Source: Streptomyces halstedii
GTDB lineage: Bacteria > Actinomycetota > Actinomycetes > Streptomycetales > Streptomycetaceae
Assembly (NCBI GenBank): GCA_000720535.1
Contig: JOAZ01000001.1
Location: 124,001 to 188,000 of the forward strand
Direction of reading: 5' to 3'
Length of the DNA stretch: 64,000 bases
The notes beneath the pieces are model-generated. The model was not told the DNA's origin and ran no database searches. It worked only from the letters and a program-made list of their open reading frames with translations. A program made the position numbers and the translations under genes. Positions 52,025 to 60,788 of the stretch are shown here, piece by piece. Every line of letters starts with the position of its first letter. Position 1 is the stretch's first letter.

Positions 52025-52602
52025 TGCTTCTCCCTGGCTGGGAAGGTGAGTGCCCCGACGTGGGGCGGAACGGGCTCCGGCCGACTGCCGGAGCGAGGGG
52101 GAGGGTGAGCGCCGGGTCGCTCGCCGCTCGCACCGGCATCTCGCCCCCCGGGCGTGTCGACGGGGTGCGTGTCGAGAGCCGGGGCCTGTCCTGTGCGGGA
52201 CAGAGGCGCGGCGAGCCGCCGCCGTACGCGAGGTGGAGGGAAGGGTGCGACCGGAGTCCGGTGCGGTGTCGTGGAGGATGACACTTCGCCTTACGCCGCG
52301 TCAATGAAATGTGCACCGTTAACGAGAAGTGATCTCGACGTCAGGTCCGACCCGCTTCGGGCCGGAGGCGCGTCGCGACCATCCGCGGCGCGGCCGTACG
52401 GGGCCGGGAGCCCGTCGGGAACCCGCCGGGGTCGGCGGATGCGCGGGCGTACGAAACGGGGCGCGCGGGCCCAAGCGCGGGCGGAAGCGCACCGGGCGTC
52501 GCCGCGCGGCGGTGGACAGCGTCGGAGGGCCCGGGTGCGGCGTCGGCGGGTCCGTGGGCGGCGCGTCGGTCCCCCCGCCGCCGCCTCGTCGTGCCGGGCG
52601 AG
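52025..52602. other. Intergenic region upstream of MFS gene
   Basis: 578 bp without a gene. It includes a less GC-rich patch (52275-52335) likely to hold the MFS promoter, and TTACGCCGCGT at 52291-52301, also found upstream of the TetR gene at 57766. Confidence 0.5.
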
Positions 52603-53379
52603 TCAGCGCGCCGCGGCCAGCTCCGCCTCCACCGCGCGCGCCGCGGCGTTGAGGGTCGCGACCAGTGACGGAAGGCTGCGGGGTTCGTAGCGCGCACTGG
52701 GCATCGACACCGACAGACCCGCCTGTGCCGTGCCGTCCGGGTCGCGCACCGGCACCCCCACGGCGACGAGCCCGCGCTCGGACCGGTCCCGGTTGACGGC
52801 GAACCCGTTGCGGGCGACGCTCTCCAGCTCGCGCCTCAGCCGCACGAGGTCCGGGCGGTCCGCGGGCCGGTCGCGGTAGCGCGCGGCGGAGTAGACCTCC
52901 GCCAGCTCGGCGTCGTCGAGCCCGGACATCAGGAGCAGTCCTGCGGTCGTGTGGTGGGCCGGGAACACCATCCCCTCCCGTGAGCCGACCCGCAGCGCCT
53001 GGCCGCTCTCGACGCCGGCGATGAACCGGGTCGTGTCCCCCGTGCGGACCGTGAGGTTCGCCGTCTCGTCCAGCAGATCGACCAGCCGGCGCAGATGGGG
53101 CAGCGAGGCGGCCCGCAGCCGCGACACCCGCGACTGCGAGTGCGCGGCCAGCTCAAGCACCGGGCCCGCCCGGTAGGCGCGGTTCTCGTCCCGCACGGCG
53201 AAGTCCCGGTAGACGAGCATCGCCAGCAGCCGGTGGGCGGTGGACCGGGCGACCCCCAGCCGCTCGGCGATCTGCGAGACGGTCGCCGTACCTTCCAGCT
53301 GGAGCAGGGTCGCCGCCCTGAGGGCGTGGTCGACGCTCGCGATGGGGTACGGGGGCGGTGTCTTGAGCGGCTTGTCCAC
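52603..53379 (-). CDS. IclR-family transcriptional regulator
   Basis: Regulator of 258 residues. N-terminal winged helix (LRAATLLQLEGTATVSQIAE then RLGVARSTAHRLLAMLVYRD) and IclR effector domain (about 80-250) with TRFIAGVESGQALRVGSREG. IclR proteins often control aromatic-acid catabolism; here it is divergent from the gentisate genes, with a 15-bp palindrome in the gap, so local control is very likely. Confidence 0.92.
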   Translation of the reverse strand: MDKPLKTPPPYPIASVDHALRAATLLQLEGTATVSQIAERLGVARSTAHRLLAMLVYRDFAVRDENRAYRAGPVLELAAHSQSRVSRLRAASLPHLRRLVDLLDETANLTVRTGDTTRFIAGVESGQALRVGSREGMVFPAHHTTAGLLLMSGLDDAELAEVYSAARYRDRPADRPDLVRLRRELESVARNGFAVNRDRSERGLVAVGVPVRDPDGTAQAGLSVSMPSARYEPRSLPSLVATLNAAARAVEAELAAAR

Positions 53380-53477
53380 GGTGCCTCCCGGTGCCTCTGC
53401 TGCCGGTCCGGTGCCGGGGGGCGGCGGTTCGGCCCGGCCTGATCCGTTCCGCCTCCGCCAGGACCACGGTCGGGATG

Positions 53478-53492
53478 TTCTGCTCTCCAGAA
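53478..53492. promoter_or_regulatory. Candidate IclR operator
   Basis: TTCTGCTCTCCAGAA is TTCTG-N5-CAGAA, a perfect-arm palindrome of the size usual for IclR proteins. ATGTTCTG recurs at 53475 and 53498. It lies between the IclR and gentisate dioxygenase genes. Confidence 0.6.
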
Positions 53493-53533
53493 TCTACATG
53501 TTCTGTCGTCCGGCCTGGCACACGCTGTGGACC

Positions 53534-54706
53534 GTGACGCACTCCTCCCTCACCCCAGACATCGCCACGGGATCCCCCGTCCGGCTGCGGGCCGTTTCCG
53601 CAGTGGGCCAGCCCGAGGTCACCCCGGCGCTCAAGGAGCTGTACCGGGGCTTCGAACAGGAACTCCTCGTCCCGCTGTGGACCGAGATCGGTGATCTGAT
53701 GCCGACGCGTCCGCGTTCGCGCGCGGTGCCCCACGTATGGCGGTGGGAACAGCTGCGGGCGCTCGCGGAGCGGGCCGGGGAGATCGTCCCCGTCGGCCGG
53801 GGCGGTGAGCGCCGCGCCATCGCGCTGGCCAACCCCTCGCTGGGCGGCCGGCCGTTCGCCACGCCCACCCTGTGGGCCGCCATCCAGTACCTCATGCCCG
53901 GGGAGGACGCCCCGGAGCACCGCCACACCCAGCACGCCTTCCGGTTCGTCGTCGAGGGCGAGGGCGTGTGGACGGTCGTCGGCGGCGATCCGGTGGCCAT
54001 GCGGCGCGGCGACTTCCTGCCGCAGGCCGGGTGGAACATGCACGCGCACCACAACGCCACCACCGAGCCGATGGCCTGGATCGACGGGCTCGACATCCCG
54101 TTCCAGTACGCGGGCGAAACCCAGTTCTTCGAGTTCGGCAGGGACCAGATCAGCGACGCCGAGCGCGTCACCCCCGACCGCTCGCGCGCCGAACGCCTGT
54201 GGGGCCACCCCGGCCTGCGCCCGGTCTCGGCCGCCGCCGCGCCGGGCACCGGAACGCCCCTGACGGCGTACCGCTGGGAGCACACCGACCGCGCGCTCGG
54301 CGACCAGCTCGCCCTGGAGGCGGAGGGTTTCGCCGGTACCGTCGAGCCCGGCCACGCCGCCGTCCGGTTCACCGACCCGGCGACCGGTTCCGACGTGCTG
54401 CCCACCATCCGCGCCGAGATGCACCGGGTGGCGCGCGGCGCCGAGACCGCCCCGGTCCGCGAGACCGGCTCCTCCGTCTACCAGGTCTTCGACGGCTCCG
54501 GCACCGTCACCGTGGGAGAGACGTCCTGGTCCGTGACGCGCGGCGACCTCTTCGTCGTCCCCTCCTGGCAGCCGCTGTCCGTGTGCTCCGAGGCCGGCAC
54601 CACCGACTCCGACTCCGGCGCCCTGGATCTGTTCCGCTTCAGCGACTCACCGATCTTCGAGGCACTGGGCCTCGACCGCGTCCACGTGGAAGGAACCACC
54701 CCATGA
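53534..54706 (+). CDS. Gentisate 1,2-dioxygenase
   Basis: Bicupin iron enzyme of 390 residues, opening gentisate to maleylpyruvate. The first cupin carries the metal site: PEHRHTQHAFRFVVEGEG with two His, and the later His in WNMHAHHN. The second cupin (about 300-370, SSVYQVFDGSGTVTVGE) lacks obvious metal ligands, as is normal. GTG 53534 was chosen to give the family's length; ATG 53498 in the same frame is an alternative that would still leave the IclR palindrome upstream. Coupled to the next gene by ATGA. Confidence 0.92.
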   Translation: MTHSSLTPDIATGSPVRLRAVSAVGQPEVTPALKELYRGFEQELLVPLWTEIGDLMPTRPRSRAVPHVWRWEQLRALAERAGEIVPVGRGGERRAIALANPSLGGRPFATPTLWAAIQYLMPGEDAPEHRHTQHAFRFVVEGEGVWTVVGGDPVAMRRGDFLPQAGWNMHAHHNATTEPMAWIDGLDIPFQYAGETQFFEFGRDQISDAERVTPDRSRAERLWGHPGLRPVSAAAAPGTGTPLTAYRWEHTDRALGDQLALEAEGFAGTVEPGHAAVRFTDPATGSDVLPTIRAEMHRVARGAETAPVRETGSSVYQVFDGSGTVTVGETSWSVTRGDLFVVPSWQPLSVCSEAGTTDSDSGALDLFRFSDSPIFEALGLDRVHVEGTTP

Positions 54707-55551
54707 AGCTCGCCACCCTCCGTACCGGCACCACCACCAGGGCCGTCCGGCTCGACGGTGACGTCCTGGTCGATCTCGGTGTCCCGGACGTGGGCACCCT
54801 GCTGGGCCAGGACGACTGGGCCGGGCGCGCCGCCGGGGCCACCGCCGAGAACGCCGAGACCTACCCCGTGGAGGGCGCCGAGTACGCGCCCGTGGTGCCC
54901 CGGCCCTCCAAGGTGATCTGCGTCGGACTCAACTACCGCACCCACATCAAGGAGATGGGCCGGGACCTGCCCGAGCACCCCACCCTCTTCGCGAAGTTCG
55001 CCGACGCGCTGATCGGCGCCGGCGACGACATCCTCCGGCCCGCCGAGACCGAGCGGTTCGACTGGGAGGTGGAACTCGCGGTCGTCGTCGGCAAGCCCGT
55101 GCGCCGCGCCCGGGGCGAGGAGGCCGAGCGGGCGATCGCCGGTTTCACCGTCCTGAACGACATCACCTGCCGGGACTGGCAGTTCCGTACCCGTGAGTGG
55201 CTCCAGGGCAAGATGTGGGACTCCAGCACCCCGGTCGGACCCTTCCTGGTCACCCCCGACGAGCTGCCCGGCGGCGTACGGCCCGCTCTCGGCCTCCGGC
55301 TGACCGTGGACGGCGAGGTCATGCAGTCCGACTCCACGGCCGACCTGCTCTTCGATCCGGTGCACCTGGTGGAGTACGTCTCGACCATCACACGCCTGAA
55401 CCCGGGGGACGTCATCGCCACCGGAACCCCGGGCGGTGTCGGGCACGCCCGCACGCCGGGGCGCTATCTGCGGGGCGGCGAGAGGGTCGTCGCCGAGATC
55501 GACGGCATCGGCCGCCTGGAGAACACCGTGGTGACGGAGGACTCCGCCTGA
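54703..55551 (+). CDS. Fumarylpyruvate hydrolase (FAH family)
   Basis: Hydrolase of 282 residues that cleaves fumarylpyruvate to fumarate and pyruvate, the last step of the gentisate route. The FAH fold shows ICVGLNYRTHIKEMG, metal-binding acidic residues in FDWEVELAVVVGK, TCRDWQFR, and TGTPGGVGHART. Substrate assignment comes from the operon. Its stop and the next start share one base. Confidence 0.9.
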   Translation: MKLATLRTGTTTRAVRLDGDVLVDLGVPDVGTLLGQDDWAGRAAGATAENAETYPVEGAEYAPVVPRPSKVICVGLNYRTHIKEMGRDLPEHPTLFAKFADALIGAGDDILRPAETERFDWEVELAVVVGKPVRRARGEEAERAIAGFTVLNDITCRDWQFRTREWLQGKMWDSSTPVGPFLVTPDELPGGVRPALGLRLTVDGEVMQSDSTADLLFDPVHLVEYVSTITRLNPGDVIATGTPGGVGHARTPGRYLRGGERVVAEIDGIGRLENTVVTEDSA

Positions 55552-56255
55552 TGTCCCGTACGTTCGAGGACGCCCGCCGGTGGGCGCGGCTCGGCACCGC
55601 CCTCTTCGTCCAGGCGGCGGACCTCGGCGACGCCGCCCTGGAGGAGCCGAGCACGCTGCCCGCCTGGACGCGCAAGCATCTGGTCGCGCACGTCGCCGCC
55701 AACGCCGATGCTCTGCGCAACCTCGTCCACTGGGCGGCCACCGGTGAGCCCACGCCCATGTACTCCTCGCCCGGGGAACGCGCCGCCGGTATCGACCGGG
55801 GCGCCGGGATGCCGGCCGCCGAGCTGACCGCCTGGCTGCGCCGCTCCGCGGAGGAGCTGGCCACGTCGACGGCCGGGCTCGGCGACGAGCAGTGGCACTC
55901 CCCGGTCGTGACGGCACAGGGCCGCACCGTGCCGGCCACCGAGCTGCCCTGGATGCGTTCCCGTGAGGTGTGTGTCCACGCGGTCGACCTGGGTACCGGC
56001 CTGACCTTCGCCGACCTGCCGGCCGGCTTCCTCGCCGCGCTCTGCGACGACGTCGTCGCCAAGAGGGTGAAGGAGCACGGCCCGGCGCTGGTCCTGGCGG
56101 CCGGCACCGGCCATCGCTGGGAGCTTCCGGGGGAGGGGGAGCCGACCGTGCTCGCGGCACCCCTCCACGAGATCACGGGCTATCTCACCGGGCGCGGGCA
56201 CGCCCTCACGGCCCCCGGCGGCGGGCCCGCGCCGGTCCTGGCCCCCTGGCTCTGA
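55551..56255 (+). CDS. Mycothiol-dependent maleylpyruvate isomerase
   Basis: Isomerase of 234 residues turning maleylpyruvate into fumarylpyruvate with mycothiol as cofactor, typical of Actinobacteria. The DinB-like N-terminal domain has TLPAWTRKHLVAHVAANADA, with the metal-binding His, and later VCVHAVDLGTGL; the C-terminal domain ends HEITGYLTGRGHALTAPGG. Overlaps the hydrolase gene by one base (TGATG). Confidence 0.9.
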   Translation: MSRTFEDARRWARLGTALFVQAADLGDAALEEPSTLPAWTRKHLVAHVAANADALRNLVHWAATGEPTPMYSSPGERAAGIDRGAGMPAAELTAWLRRSAEELATSTAGLGDEQWHSPVVTAQGRTVPATELPWMRSREVCVHAVDLGTGLTFADLPAGFLAALCDDVVAKRVKEHGPALVLAAGTGHRWELPGEGEPTVLAAPLHEITGYLTGRGHALTAPGGGPAPVLAPWL

Positions 56256-56398
56256 CCACCGGTCCGGCTGCCGTCCGGCACGGCGGCCGGTCCGCGTGGA
56301 CCCCGCCGGGTGACGGCCCCGGCCACCCCGGTCGACGGGCCCGCCGGCCGACGCCCCCACCACCACTCGACGACTCGCGCGATCCGAGGAAGACGACG

Positions 56399-57706
56399 AT
56401 GAACCCTGCGACACCTCCCCCCGCCGGCCGACCCGACGTGATCATCGTCGGAGGAGGCATCGGCGGCCTCAGCTCCGCCCTCGCCCTCGCCCGGCAGGGG
56501 GTGCGCGTGCGCGTCCTGGAACGCGCCCCCGAGTTCGGCGAGGTCGGCGCCGGCCTCCAGATCGCCCCCAACTGCACCCGCATCCTCGACGCGTACGGAC
56601 TGCTCGACGAGGCCAAGGAGTTGGGCGTGCTCCCGGAGAGCATGGTGATGCGCGACGCCCTCGACTCCCAGGAGCTGACCCGGCTCGACCTGAGGGACGT
56701 GGAGCGGCGCTACGGCTTCCCGTACATGGTGATCCACCGGAGCGATCTGCACGGCATCTTCCTCCGCGCCTGCCGGCGGGCCGGGGTGGAACTGCTGACC
56801 GGTCGGACGGTGGTCGACTACGAACACACCGACGGCGGCGCCCGGATCCGCCTGGAGGACGGCCGGACCGAGGAGGCGCCGGTGGTGATCGCCGCCGACG
56901 GCCTGCACTCGGTGGCCCGCCGCAAGCTGGTCGGCGACGACGTGGTCAGCTCCGACTACGTCGCCTACCGTGCGGCCGTCCCGATCGACGCGGTGCGCGG
57001 CAACGGCGTCGAGGAGAAGGACGTCACCGTGTACGTCGGTCCCCGCTGCCACTTCGTGCAGTACGCCCTGCGCGGCGGCGACATGTTCAACCAGGTCGCC
57101 GTGTTCCGGTCACCGAAGGCTCTGGCGGGGAAGGAGGACTGGGGCACCCCGGACGAGCTGGACGCGGCGTTCGCGGCCACCTGCGACACCGTACGCAAGG
57201 GCATTCCGCTGATGTGGCGGGACCGGTGGTGGCAGATGCTCGACCGGGACCCGGTCGAGACGTGGGTGCACGGCCGGATCGCCCTGCTCGGCGACGCCGC
57301 CCACCCCCCGCTCCAGTACATGGCCCAGGGGGCGATCATGGCGATCGAGGACGGTTGGGTCTTCGCCCAGCACGTCGCCCGGCAGACCGCGGGCCACGCC
57401 GGAGCGCCGGACTGGGACGCCGTCCTCGCCTCCTACGAGGCGGTCCGCGTCGAGCACTGTCGCCGGGTGCAGTCCACCGCCCGTGCGTGGGGCGAGCTGT
57501 GGCACCTGGACGGGGAGGACCGGCTGCGGCGCAACGCGATCATGCGCGGCCGCGACGTGCGCGACTACGGCTTCACCGACTGGGTGTTCGGCCCCACGGC
57601 GCTGGACCCGGACGAGGAGCCCGCGATGTTCACACCGATCCCGCTGGCCTCGGCCCGGGTCGAGGAGAGGGACGCCGAGGGCGCGCTCGCACAGGGAGGG
57701 CGCTGA
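56399..57706 (+). CDS. 3-hydroxybenzoate 6-hydroxylase (FAD monooxygenase)
   Basis: Flavoprotein hydroxylase of 435 residues, predicted to convert 3-hydroxybenzoate to gentisate. FAD motif IIVGGGIGGLSSALALARQG, DG motif VVIAADGLHSVARRKL, GD motif ALLGDAAHPPLQYMAQGA. Salicylate 5-hydroxylation is a less likely alternative, since single-component enzymes of this size usually act on the 3-isomer. It lies 143 bp after the isomerase gene with its own ribosome site (GAGGAAG), on the same strand. Confidence 0.88.
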   Translation: MNPATPPPAGRPDVIIVGGGIGGLSSALALARQGVRVRVLERAPEFGEVGAGLQIAPNCTRILDAYGLLDEAKELGVLPESMVMRDALDSQELTRLDLRDVERRYGFPYMVIHRSDLHGIFLRACRRAGVELLTGRTVVDYEHTDGGARIRLEDGRTEEAPVVIAADGLHSVARRKLVGDDVVSSDYVAYRAAVPIDAVRGNGVEEKDVTVYVGPRCHFVQYALRGGDMFNQVAVFRSPKALAGKEDWGTPDELDAAFAATCDTVRKGIPLMWRDRWWQMLDRDPVETWVHGRIALLGDAAHPPLQYMAQGAIMAIEDGWVFAQHVARQTAGHAGAPDWDAVLASYEAVRVEHCRRVQSTARAWGELWHLDGEDRLRRNAIMRGRDVRDYGFTDWVFGPTALDPDEEPAMFTPIPLASARVEERDAEGALAQGGR

Positions 57707-57850
57707 GCGGCACGGGCCGGCGCGTTCCTGGGAGCCGTCGGCCCGGTGGAGTCCCCCTCCTCCGCTTACGCCGCGTACATTTCGAGTACGGCCGGTGAAA
57801 TCTCAGGCTCCTCTGCGCGCTCGGTGTACGGCGGCCGTTAGGATCCACCC

Positions 57851-58459
57851 ATGGCGAACCTCCGTGAGCAGCAGAAGCAGATGACCCGCCGGCTGCTCCT
57901 GGAATCAGGTCTCGACCTGTTCAAGACGAAGGGGTACGCGGCCACGACGGTCGACGACATCGCGACCACCGCGGGCACCACACGCGTGACCTTCTACGCG
58001 TACTTCTCCTCCCGCAGCGAACTGATGAAGGCGCTCATGGACGAGCGGCTCAACGAGGCGCTGGAGCGCGTCGGCTCCTCCGGGCACGGCTCCACGGCGC
58101 GGGACCTCGTCGCCACCGTGGCCGACGGGACGCCGGACGCGGTCATGGCGTGGCTGCGGCGGACCGCCGACAGCTGGCCGGCCATCCGCCCCATCATCCG
58201 GGCGGGCCGCGACGCCGCGGTGGTCGATCCGGAACTCACCGACCTGGTCGAGCGGTGGATGGAGGAGGCCATCAGCGACATCGAGGACGGACTGACGGCC
58301 GCCGGGCGCTTCGAGCCCCATCAACGTCGTTTCCGGGGGGTCCTGGCGATGGCTCAGCTCGATTTCGTCGCCCAGAACTGGGACCGGTCCGACTGGAAGC
58401 TGACGCGCGATCAGATGCTCGACGAGCTGGGTGCCAGCTGGGTGGGGCTGCTGACCTGA
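57851..58459 (+). CDS. TetR-family transcriptional regulator
   Basis: Regulator of 202 residues. HTH: LLLESGLDLFKTKGYAATTV then DDIATTAGTTRVTFYAYFSS. The C-terminal domain (about 65-200) has repeated Trp residues. Target unknown; an 11-bp element 85 bp upstream recurs before the MFS gene, suggesting export control. Converges with the LysR gene. Confidence 0.9.
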   Translation: MANLREQQKQMTRRLLLESGLDLFKTKGYAATTVDDIATTAGTTRVTFYAYFSSRSELMKALMDERLNEALERVGSSGHGSTARDLVATVADGTPDAVMAWLRRTADSWPAIRPIIRAGRDAAVVDPELTDLVERWMEEAISDIEDGLTAAGRFEPHQRRFRGVLAMAQLDFVAQNWDRSDWKLTRDQMLDELGASWVGLLT

Positions 58460-58519
58460 CCGCGCGGACCGGTCCGGCCGGTCCCGCCCGGCGGGTGTGG
58501 CCGGAGGGCGCGGCGGGCG

Positions 58520-59443
58520 TCAGAGGCGCCTCGCGACATCGGTCAGCAGCGCCCGAAGCCATGCGGCGAACTGCTCGTCGGCCAGTCGCGGGTTCCAGAC
58601 CATGTCGATCCCGAGCCCGGGGAGCGGGAACGGGAACTCCTCGATCCGCAGGTCGGTGAGCGCGCGCATGGCGGCCGCGACCTTGTGACGGAGGAGGGCG
58701 ACACCGCCCGCGCGGGCGACCAGGAAGGGCACCAGCAGGAAGTCCGAGACCAGCTGGCCGACGCGATAGCCGACACCCTCGTCCTCAAGGACCGTATAGG
58801 GGAAGACCCGCCGGTCGGTGTCGACGACGACGTGCGGCTGCGTGGTCAGCAGGCCGAGCGCGCTCACCTCCGGCGGTGTGTCCGGTGAGGCCACCACCAC
58901 ACAGCGGTCGTCGTACAGCCGCTCGCGCGGGAACGGGGAGAAGTGCCCCTCGGAGAGCAGCACGACGTCCACACCCTCGTCGGTGAAGGTCGCCTCGGTC
59001 GGCACCGTGATCGTGCGCAGCCGCAGCGTGGCGTGCGGGGCGCGCTCGGTGATCAGCCGGGTCAGCCGGGGGCCGACGACGAACGCCGTGCTGGTCGTCA
59101 TGGCGACCGTGATGACACGCCGGTCCGTGGCGGGGTCGAAGGAGGGGAAGTCCACGACGCGTGCCGTCTGCCGCAAGGCACCCCGCAGCGGCGCGATCAG
59201 TTCCAGCGCGCGCGGGCTGGGCGTGAGTCCGGTGCCCTGGCGGACGAGGAGGTCGTCACCCAGCAGCCGCCGCATTCTCTTCAGCGCGTGGCTCATCGCC
59301 GGCTGTGACAGCCCGACCCGCTCCGCCGCCCTGGTCACCGAGCGCTCCTCCAGGAGCGCGAGGAGGGGCACCAGCAGATTGAGGTCGACCGATGCCAGCC
59401 GGTCCAGCCCGGAAGCCGTGGTGCCCTCTTCGCCGTCGCCCAT
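58520..59443 (-). CDS. LysR-family transcriptional regulator
   Basis: Regulator of 307 residues. N-terminal HTH: SVTRAAERVGLSQPAMSHAL, then RRLLGDDLLVRQGTGLTPSP. The substrate-binding domain spans about 100-300. Its ATG is 11 bp from the reductase stop, so it is the last gene of the P450 operon and probably regulates it and the divergent hydrolase genes. Confidence 0.9.
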   Translation of the reverse strand: MGDGEEGTTASGLDRLASVDLNLLVPLLALLEERSVTRAAERVGLSQPAMSHALKRMRRLLGDDLLVRQGTGLTPSPRALELIAPLRGALRQTARVVDFPSFDPATDRRVITVAMTTSTAFVVGPRLTRLITERAPHATLRLRTITVPTEATFTDEGVDVVLLSEGHFSPFPRERLYDDRCVVVASPDTPPEVSALGLLTTQPHVVVDTDRRVFPYTVLEDEGVGYRVGQLVSDFLLVPFLVARAGGVALLRHKVAAAMRALTDLRIEEFPFPLPGLGIDMVWNPRLADEQFAAWLRALLTDVARRL

Positions 59444-59454
59444 GAAGCGGAAGC

Positions 59455-60603
59455 CTATGCGGCCGCCTGGGCCGTCCGGCGCAGCCGGGGGACCGGGATC
59501 CGGTAGTTGAGCGCCGCGGCCGTACCGGTGCCGTCGCCGTGCGACCAGCGCATCAGCGCCGGCCCGCCGCCGGGGCCTCCCTCGATGTACGACGGCTCGC
59601 CTTCCGGCGGCAGACGCCCCACCGCCTTGAAGTGCAGCCCGAACTGCTCCGTCCAGAAGTACGGCTGGAACCGGAGCGGTGGCGCCTCCTCGCCGACGAG
59701 GAGGGCCCGTGCGGCGACCTTCGCCTGCTCGACGGCACTGGTCCAGAAGGGCAGGCGACGCGGACCGTGCGGGGTGGGGAAGGCCGCGAGGTCGCCGACG
59801 GCGGCGACCTCGGGGCGGACGAGGCCACGCGGGCCGACCGGGACGGCGTCCCCGCCCTTCGCCACGAGGCCCGCCTCCGCGAGCCACTCCGTGTTGGGTA
59901 CGTCGCCGACGGCGCTCAGCAGGACCTCCGCCTCGATGACCGTGCCGTCGTGAAGGACGACCCGGGCGTTGCCCTCGCGCCCCTCGACACGCGCCAGCTC
60001 GGTCTCGACGAGGGTGAGTCCCAGGTCCGTGGCGGCCCTGGCGAAGACGTCGGCGAGGTAGGGGCCGAACTGGAGTGTGAGCGGGGGCCCTTGGGAGACG
60101 ACGGTGACCCGGCAGCCGGAGGCCAGGCACCCCGAGGCGATCTCCATGCCGAGCGGGCCCCCGCCGACCACGACGACCGACGGGCGGTCCGCCAGCCGGC
60201 CGCGCAGGGACAGCGCGTCGTCGAGTCCGCGCAGGGTGAGTTCGTCGGGCAGAGCGGACAGCCGGCGCGCCCGGGAGCCGGTCGCGAGGACGAGGCGGTC
60301 GTACGGCAGGGCCGTGCCCTCGTCGAGGGTCACCAGCCGGCGGTCGGGGTCGAGCCCCACCGCCCGTACGCCCAGGAGTTCGTCCGCCCCGTGGCCGGCC
60401 GCCGGAAGCTTGTGCGAGGACAGGTCCGCTCCGTCGAGCAGGAGCGCCTTGGACAGGGCCGGGCGGCTGTAGGCGGGGTGCGGTTCGTCGCCGACGACGG
60501 TGAGTTGGCCGTCGAAGCCGGCCTCGCGGAGCGTGTCGGCCGCGGTGAGCCCGGCGATCCCGTTGCCGACGACCACGACGCGGCGGATCGTGCCGCCGTT
60601 CAC
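59455..60603 (-). CDS. NAD(P)H-dependent ferredoxin reductase (FAD)
   Basis: Reductase of 382 residues passing electrons from NAD(P)H to the ferredoxin. FAD site VVVVGNGIAGLTAADTLREA, NAD site VVVVGGGPLGMEIASGCLAS, and AAVGDLAAFPT for FAD. The GTG start overlaps the ferredoxin stop in a GTGA junction. With the P450 it makes a complete three-component monooxygenase. Confidence 0.9.
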   Translation of the reverse strand: MNGGTIRRVVVVGNGIAGLTAADTLREAGFDGQLTVVGDEPHPAYSRPALSKALLLDGADLSSHKLPAAGHGADELLGVRAVGLDPDRRLVTLDEGTALPYDRLVLATGSRARRLSALPDELTLRGLDDALSLRGRLADRPSVVVVGGGPLGMEIASGCLASGCRVTVVSQGPPLTLQFGPYLADVFARAATDLGLTLVETELARVEGREGNARVVLHDGTVIEAEVLLSAVGDVPNTEWLAEAGLVAKGGDAVPVGPRGLVRPEVAAVGDLAAFPTPHGPRRLPFWTSAVEQAKVAARALLVGEEAPPLRFQPYFWTEQFGLHFKAVGRLPPEGEPSYIEGGPGGGPALMRWSHGDGTGTAAALNYRIPVPRLRRTAQAAA

Positions 60604-60788
60604 GCGACCCTCAGCGCCGCGACCGGGCACACACGGACGGCGGCGTTCGCCGGGCCGGCGTCGGCCTCGCCGAACTGCTCGACGTCGAGTACGAGTTCGC
60701 CCTCGTCGTCGAGGTGCATGAGGTGGGGCGCGGCCTCCTCGCACAGGCCGTGGCCCTCGCAGCGGGGGCGGTCAAGAATGATCTTCAT
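60600..60788 (-). CDS. [3Fe-4S] ferredoxin for P450
   Basis: Electron carrier of 62 residues. The cluster site is CEGHGLC (Cys10 and Cys16, with His in place of the middle Cys) plus the distal Cys in VCPVAAL, the single-cluster pattern of actinobacterial P450 ferredoxins. Start overlaps the P450 stop (ATGA). Confidence 0.93.
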   Translation of the reverse strand: MKIILDRPRCEGHGLCEEAAPHLMHLDDEGELVLDVEQFGEADAGPANAAVRVCPVAALRVA

